Under the pieces are notes generated by a model that ran no database searches, was not told the DNA's origin, and was given only the letters and a program-made list of their open reading frames with translations. From assembly GCA_900542565.1 (NCBI GenBank), contig UQOC01000070.1:1-10060 (forward strand): 10,060 nucleotides of DNA, read 5' to 3'. Both the position numbers and the translations under genes were made by a program. Source of the stretch: an uncultured Eubacteriales bacterium (lineage in GTDB: Bacteria; Bacillota; Clostridia; Peptostreptococcales; Anaerovoracaceae). Positions 4,808 through 10,060 of the stretch are shown here, piece by piece (positions within the stretch are counted from its first letter, which is position 1; every line of letters starts with the position of its first letter).

Positions 4808-6265
4808 ATGAAAGATTTTAAGACAGTTACACTGGATTTTATAAATGAATTTATGGATTACAGCCATCAGATACCAAAAGGCGGTGTCATCAGCCACATC
4901 ACAGAAGATCAGCTGGCAAAGATCGACTCCATGGATATACCGGAAAAAGGCAGGGATCTTGAAGAAGTCATAAAAGAAATGTGCGGCGATATAATGCCGT
5001 ACGGCAATCATTCTTCCCATCCGAGATTTTTCGGCTTTGTTCCGGGAACAACATCTCCGCTTTCCTGGCTTGGTGATATCATTACCACGGCTTATAACCG
5101 CCATGGAGGAAGTGTGGCCAATCAGCCGGGAATATGGAGAGCCGAGCAGAGACTGACAAGATGGCTGTGTGATGCGGCGGGTTTTCCTGAAACTGCAGGC
5201 GGAACATTTGTATCCGGCGGTTCCATGGCAAACCTGACGGCAATGACCGCAGCCAGGGACCATCTGCTTTCTGAGGAAGAGTGGCATATGGGTACTGCTT
5301 ATGTGTCAGATCAGACCCATAGCTCTGTGGCAAAGGGCTTGAGGATATTAGGTATCGGAAACAGCAGGATAAGGGTTATACCCACAGACGACAGATTCTG
5401 CATGGTGACAGACCTGCTGGAAAAGGCCATAAAAGAGGATATCAGAAAAGGCTTCAGACCTTTTATAGCCATTGCGTCTGCAGGGACCACCAACACCGGA
5501 AGCGTCGATGATTTTGGCAGGATACGCCGCATATGTGACAAATATGATATGTGGATGCATGTTGACGGAGCTTTCGGAGCTTCTGTACTGCTTTCCCCAA
5601 AATACAGAAAGGAACTTGATGGAATCGAGAAGGCGGACAGCCTCAGCTGGGATGCTCACAAGTGGCTTTTTCAGACATTCGGATGCGGTATCGTTCTGGT
5701 AAGGGATCAGAAACACCTGCTGGAGAGTTTCAGCGTTCATCCGGAATATCTCAAGGATCTTGAAAAAGACGGAACACTTGTGAATCCGTGGGACATGAGC
5801 ATAGAACTGACCCGCCCGGCCCGGTCAATGAAGCTGTGGCTGACATTGCAGGTAATGGGAAAGGGCAAGGTCAGCGGAGACATTGAGCATGGCATTGAAA
5901 TGGCCCGCTGGACAGAAGAGAAGATAAAAAATAATGAAAACATTGAGATAATTTCCCACGCAAAGCTGGGAATGATAAATTTCCGGTATGTGCTGGAGGG
6001 CCTGACGGAAGAACAGACAGACAGGCTCAATGCTGCCATATCTGAAAAGATGCTGTCTGACGGATATGCCGGAGTGTTCACCACTGAACTGAAGGGGAAA
6101 AAAGTACTGCGGATGTGCATCCTGCATCCTGATGTCACAAAAGAGGAACTGATGAACACATTGATACTTCTCGAAAAATATTACGGAGAAGCTGCCGGCG
6201 AGTTCAGAAAAGCCATACTGTCAGAAAACATAAATTGTTGCCATGAGGACAGATTTATGGTATAA
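4808..6265 (+). CDS. PLP-dependent amino-acid decarboxylase, group II
   Basis: A 485-residue cytoplasmic enzyme of the group II pyridoxal-phosphate decarboxylases (aromatic amino acid, glutamate, tyrosine and aspartate type), expected to turn an L-amino acid into an amine and CO2. Visible features are the substrate-side SHPRFFGFVPG (70-80), the phosphate-binding SGGSMANLTAM (136-146), His171 of DQTHSS which should stack on the cofactor ring, AGTTNTG (225-231), Asp253 of HVDGAFG facing the pyridine nitrogen, and Lys285 of DAHKW as the Schiff-base lysine. Alignment by eye on the RSMKLW block puts Pro327 where animal aromatic decarboxylases have their catalytic loop Tyr, so substrate and even reaction type are open. 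Start: ATG 4808 with GGGGGA at 4793-4798. Probably controlled by the divergent LysR protein. Confidence 0.9.
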   Translation: MKDFKTVTLDFINEFMDYSHQIPKGGVISHITEDQLAKIDSMDIPEKGRDLEEVIKEMCGDIMPYGNHSSHPRFFGFVPGTTSPLSWLGDIITTAYNRHGGSVANQPGIWRAEQRLTRWLCDAAGFPETAGGTFVSGGSMANLTAMTAARDHLLSEEEWHMGTAYVSDQTHSSVAKGLRILGIGNSRIRVIPTDDRFCMVTDLLEKAIKEDIRKGFRPFIAIASAGTTNTGSVDDFGRIRRICDKYDMWMHVDGAFGASVLLSPKYRKELDGIEKADSLSWDAHKWLFQTFGCGIVLVRDQKHLLESFSVHPEYLKDLEKDGTLVNPWDMSIELTRPARSMKLWLTLQVMGKGKVSGDIEHGIEMARWTEEKIKNNENIEIISHAKLGMINFRYVLEGLTEEQTDRLNAAISEKMLSDGYAGVFTTELKGKKVLRMCILHPDVTKEELMNTLILLEKYYGEAAGEFRKAILSENINCCHEDRFMV

Positions 6266-6266
6266 T
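6238..6266 (+). promoter_or_regulatory. Strong sigma-A promoter for the CorC-type gene leader
   Basis: TTGCCA at 6238-6243 and a perfect TATAAT at 6261-6266 are 17 bases apart, with a TGG just before the -10 (extended -10). The -10 overlaps the decarboxylase stop codon at 6263-6265. Transcription would begin near 6273 and run through a leader of about 235 bases before the CorC-type gene. I see no comparable promoter after the hairpin at 6387-6432, which suggests the downstream gene depends on this one. Confidence 0.65.
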
Positions 6267-6302
6267 CTATCCGTATCAATATTTCAGGAAGGTAAGACAG
6301 TA

Positions 6303-6413
6303 ATGGAAGACAGCTCCGACGGCGGAGGGAAACTGCTTTTTAGCAATTTATTTTCTAAACGGAGAGAGATCATAACAGAGATTATCAAAAGGTACAGAAG
6401 TCGGTGCAGATGA
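6303..6413 (+). CDS. Candidate 36-aa leader peptide upstream of the CorC-type gene
   Basis: A short ORF in the leader of the CorC-type gene. It starts at ATG 6303 behind AGGAAGG (6286-6292) and ends at TGA 6411-6413. The peptide starts acidic (MEDSSDGGG), has a mixed middle (KLLFSNLFSKRREIITEIIK) and ends Arg-rich (RYRSRCR). It matches no family I know. Its last eight codons lie in the 5' arm and loop of the terminator-like hairpin at 6387-6432, and its stop codon sits in the loop, so a ribosome finishing translation would keep that hairpin open. This geometry suits a leader peptide that controls attenuation rather than a peptide with its own function. It may also be a chance ORF. Confidence 0.4.
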   Translation: MEDSSDGGGKLLFSNLFSKRREIITEIIKRYRSRCR

Positions 6414-6436
6414 GCCGGGTCCTGTGCCTTTTTGTG
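6387..6436 (+). terminator. Terminator/attenuator in the leader of the CorC-type gene
   Basis: AAAAGGTACAG (6387-6397) pairs with CTGTGCCTTTT (6422-6432) over eleven positions with one G-T pair, and runs into a T-rich tail. The 24-base loop contains the stop codon of the 36-codon ORF. It lies about 115 bases after the predicted transcript start and 70 bases before the CorC-type start codon, so it can act as an attenuator; it could equally serve as the decarboxylase gene's terminator. Confidence 0.55.
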
Positions 6437-6455
6437 ATTAGATGATTTTCGCCTC

Positions 6456-6489
6456 CCGCAGGGCGTAAAACTGCGGAATACTTATTTTT
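6456..6489 (+). promoter_or_regulatory. Second hairpin before the CorC-type ribosome binding site
   Basis: CCGCAG (6456-6461) pairs with CTGCGG (6471-6476) around a nine-base loop, followed by an AT-rich stretch with seven consecutive T or more near 6484-6491. It resembles a weak second terminator or a spacer hairpin just before GGAG at 6497-6500. Confidence 0.3.
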
Positions 6490-6506
6490 TTAAACTGGAG
6501 AATCAT

Positions 6507-7844
6507 ATGAACGCTTTACTATTACTTATCGTACTTATCGCTTTGAACGCCATGTTTGCGGCAACGGAGATCGCTGTGATCTCAATGAACGATGTAAAAC
6601 TGAAGAACATGGCAGAAGACGGGGACAAAAGAGCTAAAAGACTGGTAACTCTTACGGATCAGCCCACCAAATTTCTTTCCACGATCCAGGTTGCCATAAC
6701 TTTGGCCAGCCTGCTGCAGAGTGCGGTGGCTGCGGACACATTTGCCGATCAGATCGTACAGAAGCTGGTCGAAGCAGGTGTGACCATTTCGCCAAGCGTG
6801 CTGAACGGCATTTCGATCATCGTGATAACCATGATACTTTCATATTTTACGCTGGTGTTCGGAGAACTTGTGCCAAAGCGTGTCGCCATGAAAAAGACCG
6901 AAGGCATAGCCCTTGGAATGTCAGGCATCCTTTATTGGGTGGCAAAAGTATTTGCTCCTATTGTATGGCTGCTGACCAAATCGACAAATGGCATACTCAG
7001 ACTTCTGAGGATCAACCCGGAAGAGGAAGACAGCACAGTTACCGAGGAATCCATCAAGATGATGCTGGCAGAAGGAAAGGAAAAAGGTACCATCCATCCG
7101 GAAGAAGACGAGCTCATACAGAATGTCTTTGAATTTGACGATATAGACGCAGATGAGCTCTGCACCCACAGGCGGGATGTTGTAGCCCTTAGCATAACAG
7201 ACGATCTTGAGGAGTGGAAGGAGACGATCAATTCTTCAAGATATACCAAATACCCCGTTTGCGGGGAGACTCTCGACGATATAATAGGCGTTTTGGACAC
7301 CATAGATTATTTCCACTATGAAGGCATGCAGACCAAGGAAGAACTGATGAAAAATGTAGTCAGAAAAGCACTGCTGGTCCCAGAGAGCATGAAAGCCAAC
7401 GCCCTGTTTGCACGGATGAGAGAAAAAAGAGAGTATTTTGCCGTAGTGATCGACGAATACGGCGGAATGACAGGGATAGCCACCCTGCACGATATAATGG
7501 AGACACTTCTGGGGGATCTTACTTCGGAGGAAGAACCTGTAAAACCTGAGGATATAATCGAACTGGGAGAAAACTGCTGGGAAATCCAGGGAGGAGCAGA
7601 TCTTGAAGATGTCGATGAACTGGTGGAAGGCGAGATGCCGACAGATGTATACGATACTTTCAGCGGGTTCGTATGCGGAGTCCTTGGGAGGATCCCAGAG
7701 GAAGGGGAGAATTTCACATGTCTGTGGGGCAATTATGAAATACAGGCCCATGGCGTCAAAAATCATATGGTGCAAAGCGCCGTGATGAAGAAGATAAAAG
7801 AAGATGATCCGGCAGAAGATAATGCTCCTGCCGGAGAAAGCTAA
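6507..7844 (+). CDS. CNNM/CorC (HlyC/CorC) family membrane protein, CBS domains
   Basis: A 445-residue inner-membrane protein with the full three-part layout of the CNNM/CorC family. Residues 1 to about 180 form the DUF21 (CNNM) transmembrane domain, with hydrophobic segments near 2-24, 58-78, 102-123 and 134-158, a FAATEIAVISMNDVKLKNM start and the conserved GELVPK (119-124). Residues about 215-340 hold a CBS pair, ending in the hallmark IDEYGGMTGIATLHDI block. The C-terminal CorC_HlyC domain spans about 350-430. Family members in Firmicutes are linked to Mg2+ or Co2+ export and Mg2+ tolerance, and the CBS pair usually senses nucleotide-Mg. The substrate here is unproven. The start ATG 6507 has GGAG six bases upstream. 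Expression is probably governed by the structured leader 6273-6506. The 3' end overlaps the convergent MATE gene by four bases. Confidence 0.93.
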   Translation: MNALLLLIVLIALNAMFAATEIAVISMNDVKLKNMAEDGDKRAKRLVTLTDQPTKFLSTIQVAITLASLLQSAVAADTFADQIVQKLVEAGVTISPSVLNGISIIVITMILSYFTLVFGELVPKRVAMKKTEGIALGMSGILYWVAKVFAPIVWLLTKSTNGILRLLRINPEEEDSTVTEESIKMMLAEGKEKGTIHPEEDELIQNVFEFDDIDADELCTHRRDVVALSITDDLEEWKETINSSRYTKYPVCGETLDDIIGVLDTIDYFHYEGMQTKEELMKNVVRKALLVPESMKANALFARMREKREYFAVVIDEYGGMTGIATLHDIMETLLGDLTSEEEPVKPEDIIELGENCWEIQGGADLEDVDELVEGEMPTDVYDTFSGFVCGVLGRIPEEGENFTCLWGNYEIQAHGVKNHMVQSAVMKKIKEDDPAEDNAPAGES

Positions 7845-9211
7845 AATGTCTCATGGACTGGATCAAAGTCAGGCAGATCAGGCCTGTCTGTCTCTTTCCG
7901 TACTTTTAACAGTATAATGAATGATAAAACCGCAGCCATTACCGAGGTGCCGGCAAAGTTGAGCCAAATGCCCGTAAGTCCCATAGGCCAGAGGATAAAG
8001 ATCAGGACCACAGGGAATATGAGGGCAGTAGATACAGATATGAGAGCGGCAGGCAGCGGTTTTTCTATTGCAAGCATATAGCTTTGGGTAGCAAAAGAAA
8101 ACCAGCGGGTGATATATGTAAGGCAGAACAGTTTCAGAGCTGCAACTGACATCACCATGACATCTCCATCAGGCTGCGACATGAACAGTTTTGTTATGAA
8201 GTCCGGAAAAAGGGCAAGCACGGCCACTGCCAGCAGAGATATGATACAGCTTGCACTGAAACAGCACTTTTCTATGCTGCGGACCCTTGAAAACTTTCCT
8301 GCTCCCCAGTTATAACCGACAGCAGGCTGCAGAGAATCACACATTCCGTAAAGAAGAGGCTGGATAAAGCCGTCGGCGAACATCAAGATGCCGTAAACTG
8401 AAACTGCTGTTTCTCCGCCCAGGCGCACAAGTATGGCGTTCATCAGTATGGAGGTTATCCTGCCCGCTATGTTATTGAGAAAATTCGGACTTCCGCATGT
8501 TATGATCCTTCGTATCATGACTTTTGTGAAACGGGGACGGCAAAACCGGAGCAGCGCTTTTTTCCTTACAAAAGGAATGAAGGCTATGGCTGCGCATACA
8601 GACATGCTGATACAGGTAGCCAGGGCAGCGGCCCATATTCCCCATCCCATGACGCCGAGGAAGAAGAACTCAAGTCCGGCACTGAGGGCAGACATCAGGA
8701 TGTTCAACAGCATGCTGCTCCGTATATATCCACAGATCCTCAGATAATTATCCACGGCAAAGATTATGGTAGTCACCGGGGAGCAAAGGGCGTAGACACG
8801 CAGATACTGCACCGCAAAATCAGCAAACAGGCCTTCTGCTCCCATCAAGCTGATGAGCAGAGGCGCAGCGGTGAACATGATCCCGCCGATCAGTACGCCT
8901 GTGACAAAGATCATAAGGCATGCACATGAAAAAATATTATTGGCATGTTCAAAATGCTTTTTTCCCAGACTGACTGATATGGGCACTGCAGAGCCTACAC
9001 CTATAAGATCTGCCAGAGAAAAGTTTATGATAACAAAGGGCATTGCCAGATTTAGGGCAGCAAAGGCTGTGCTGCCAACGAACTGGCCAACAAAGACGCC
9101 GTCGAGAGTCTGATACAGTGCTGATGCCAGCATGCTCACTGCTCCGGGAACAGATGCTATAAAAAACAGTTTCAGCGGCGGCGTCTTTGAAAACAGCGTC
9201 GTTGAATTCAT
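7841..9211 (-). CDS. MATE-family multidrug efflux transporter, MepA-like
   Basis: A 456-residue inner-membrane transporter with about twelve hydrophobic segments in two related halves. The N-terminal half contains SVPGAVSMLASALYQTLDG and VFVGQFVGSTAFAALNLAMP, typical of the MATE fold, and the second half repeats the pattern around ADGFIQPLLYGMCDSLQPAV and YNWGAGKFSRV. MATE pumps use Na+ or H+ gradients to expel cationic drugs and dyes. Position and partner resemble the mepR-mepA pair of Staphylococcus aureus. Its start codon abuts the marR stop, with AAGGAGG (complement at 9220-9226) inside the end of marR, so the two are translated together from one mRNA. Substrates cannot be predicted. The stop (TAG, complement 7841-7843) overlaps the end of the convergent CorC-type gene. 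Confidence 0.92.
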   Translation of the reverse strand: MNSTTLFSKTPPLKLFFIASVPGAVSMLASALYQTLDGVFVGQFVGSTAFAALNLAMPFVIINFSLADLIGVGSAVPISVSLGKKHFEHANNIFSCACLMIFVTGVLIGGIMFTAAPLLISLMGAEGLFADFAVQYLRVYALCSPVTTIIFAVDNYLRICGYIRSSMLLNILMSALSAGLEFFFLGVMGWGIWAAALATCISMSVCAAIAFIPFVRKKALLRFCRPRFTKVMIRRIITCGSPNFLNNIAGRITSILMNAILVRLGGETAVSVYGILMFADGFIQPLLYGMCDSLQPAVGYNWGAGKFSRVRSIEKCCFSASCIISLLAVAVLALFPDFITKLFMSQPDGDVMVMSVAALKLFCLTYITRWFSFATQSYMLAIEKPLPAALISVSTALIFPVVLIFILWPMGLTGIWLNFAGTSVMAAVLSFIILLKVRKETDRPDLPDFDPVHETF

Positions 9212-9634
9212 TTATATTTCCTCCTTGAGATGATCTACATATTTTGCTGTCATGGACAGCAAAAGCGTCCGTTCTTCAATGCTCATGCACCGCAGCGCCC
9301 TTGTTTCTGCCTGAAAGACCGGGAGTATTATCCTGCTGACAAGATCACGGCCGCTGTCTGTCAGGACGATTTCTTTGGTTTTCTGACTGTCTGCTGCCGG
9401 TATGAGCTTGAGCATCCCCTGAGCCTCAAGCCGCTTTAAAGCAGAATTTATAGTCTGAGGAGGCCGGTGCCACAGCCTGCACATATCTTTCTGAGTCATC
9501 CGGGTATTGCTTTCCACGAGAGAATACAGGATCCAGAGAGCAGAGTCGGACAAACCGTGTTCTTTTGCGTATATATGATATATTTCGTCAAGTTCCCGGT
9601 AGAGCCGGTTAAATTGGATGATATCTTTGTCCAT
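9212..9634 (-). CDS. MarR-family transcriptional regulator
   Basis: A 140-residue MarR-type repressor: an N-terminal helix region (FNRLYRELDEIYHIYAKEHG), a winged helix-turn-helix with MTQKDMCRLWHRPPQTINSA followed by LKRLEAQGML, a wing ADSQKTKEIVLTDSGRDL, and a C-terminal dimerisation helix. MarR proteins bind palindromes as dimers and let go when a small ligand binds. The gene is directly upstream of, and cotranscribed with, the MATE pump. I prefer the second ATG (9632-9634) because AAAGGA is eight bases before it; the first ATG (9638-9640), adding Met-Thr, leaves only about three bases. The promoter at 9682-9710 is consensus, and dyads over its -10 and spacer are likely autorepression sites. 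Confidence 0.92.
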   Translation of the reverse strand: MDKDIIQFNRLYRELDEIYHIYAKEHGLSDSALWILYSLVESNTRMTQKDMCRLWHRPPQTINSALKRLEAQGMLKLIPAADSQKTKEIVLTDSGRDLVSRIILPVFQAETRALRCMSIEERTLLLSMTAKYVDHLKEEI

Positions 9635-9679
9635 GGTCATTTTCCTTTCATTGAAGCTGGCAGCCTCATGTATTCCAGA

Positions 9680-9701
9680 GGATTATAATCCGAAATCGGA
9701 T
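9680..9701. promoter_or_regulatory. Two overlapping palindromes, probable MarR operator
   Basis: GGATTATAATCC at 9680-9691 is a perfect 12-bp palindrome, and ATCCGA (9688-9693) with TCGGAT (9696-9701) forms a second dyad with a two-base centre. The first covers the -10 box and the second fills the spacer of the marR-MATE promoter, where a bound repressor would block RNA polymerase. Assignment to the MarR protein is by position. Confidence 0.5.
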
Positions 9702-9710
9702 AAATGTCAA
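9682..9710 (-). promoter_or_regulatory. Consensus promoter of the marR-MATE operon
   Basis: On the minus strand a perfect TTGACA (complement at 9705-9710) and a perfect TATAAT (complement at 9682-9687) are exactly 17 bases apart. Such a strong promoter is expected where a repressor normally keeps it shut. The transcript should start near 9675, about 40 bases before the marR start codon. Confidence 0.8.
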
Positions 9711-9787
9711 CGAGAGGATAGGTTCATATCTTGTATAAAAACACTGAAAAAAATTCATCCTGCGGTAAAGAAAAATATGCTGATACT

Positions 9788-9800
9788 CTACGATGCGTAG
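9788..9800. promoter_or_regulatory. 13-bp inverted repeat upstream of the XRE-type gene
   Basis: CTACG (9788-9792) and CGTAG (9796-9800) are perfect complements around ATG. It lies about 70 bases before the start codon of the helix-turn-helix gene and could be its operator. No convincing promoter was seen next to it. Confidence 0.3.
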
Positions 9801-9870
9801 GTTGTCTGCCTCCGGAAAAGATGTTAAGGTGGGAGACGAAGCAGAAAACAAAAAAGGAGAGATCGACAGA

Positions 9871-10008
9871 ATGGATAATTATATCACCGGTGCTGCCATA
9901 AGGGCGCTGAGGGAAAAAAATCGCCTTACACAGCAGCAGCTTGCAGAAAAACTGTGCGTTAGCCATAAGACTGTTTCAAAATGGGAAACCGGAGTTTCCC
10001 AAAGTTAA
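9871..10008 (+). pseudogene. Truncated XRE-family helix-turn-helix regulator
   Basis: The ATG at 9871 has AAGGAGA (9854-9860) ten bases upstream. The 45-residue product is a nearly complete N-terminal XRE (Cro/CI-type) DNA-binding domain: ITGAAIRALREKNRLTQQQL, then AEKLCVSHKTVSKWETG. After this motif the family normally continues for several more residues of the domain (a Pro-Asp turn and a Leu-rich helix) and often a second domain; here the frame goes to VSQS and stops at 10006-10008. Neither other forward frame up to the end of the window restores the expected sequence. The gene therefore looks broken near 9995, by a frameshift or by a rearrangement junction, though a very short HTH protein cannot be excluded. 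The first part is well preserved, so the damage may be recent. Confidence 0.55.
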
Positions 10009-10060
10009 AGATACCACATCAATCCCACGCTGACTTTTGCTCAACCGATACAGCCGGAGG

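Noticed and set aside
6273..6506. Known Mg2+ (M-box) or Mn2+ (yybP-ykoY) riboswitch before the CorC-type gene
   Set aside because: The position would suit one, but I could not find the conserved core motifs of either class by eye; the ORF-plus-terminator layout is the better description. A covariance-model scan would settle it.
8109..9113. Plus-strand ORFs across the MATE gene
   Set aside because: Antisense to a full-length MATE transporter; no start signals and no recognisable domains.

Overview
The window looks like a chromosomal stretch from a low-to-mid GC Firmicute, most likely an anaerobic member of the Clostridia. This is an inference from strong AGGAGG-type ribosome binding sites, sigma-A promoters close to TTGACA-N17-TATAAT, and families common in gut Clostridia (DUF362 iron-sulfur-type protein, MepA-like MATE pump, CNNM/CorC membrane protein, Phd/RelE toxin-antitoxin pair). 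No species can be assigned from sequence reading alone.

Layout. 1-1135 is an accessory-looking zone: a toxin-antitoxin operon with its own near-consensus promoter (85-113), then about 390 bp with no intact gene. That stretch holds a palindromic hairpin like those at IS200/IS605 ends, a long three-tier hairpin that buries a Shine-Dalgarno, and a frame-disrupted coding remnant. 1070-2425 (minus strand) holds two membrane proteins of unknown function, a two-helix 62-aa protein and an eight-helix 270-aa protein, separated by a 20-bp tandem repeat. 2517-3753 holds a 5'-truncated flavin reductase remnant joined to a complete DUF362 protein. 3740-4681 (minus) is a LysR regulator, divergent from a group II PLP-dependent amino-acid decarboxylase (4808-6265). 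6238-7844 is a CNNM/CorC-type membrane protein behind a long leader. 7841-9710 (minus) is a marR-MATE operon of the mepR-mepA type, with a consensus promoter overlapped by two palindromes. 9871 onward is a truncated XRE-type helix-turn-helix gene.

How parts may work together. The LysR protein probably controls the divergent decarboxylase through a dyad in the shared intergenic region. The MarR protein probably represses itself and the MATE pump. The most interesting element is the leader of the CorC-type gene (6273-6506). A near-consensus promoter overlaps the decarboxylase stop codon, a 36-codon upstream ORF with its own ribosome binding site follows, and a terminator-like hairpin encloses that ORF's stop codon in its loop. 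The peptide starts with an acidic stretch and ends Arg-rich, which recalls the logic of the enterobacterial MgtL leader. It could be a translation-coupled, possibly Mg2+-responsive, attenuator for a metal-ion transporter. That reading is a hypothesis; the layout itself is visible in the sequence.
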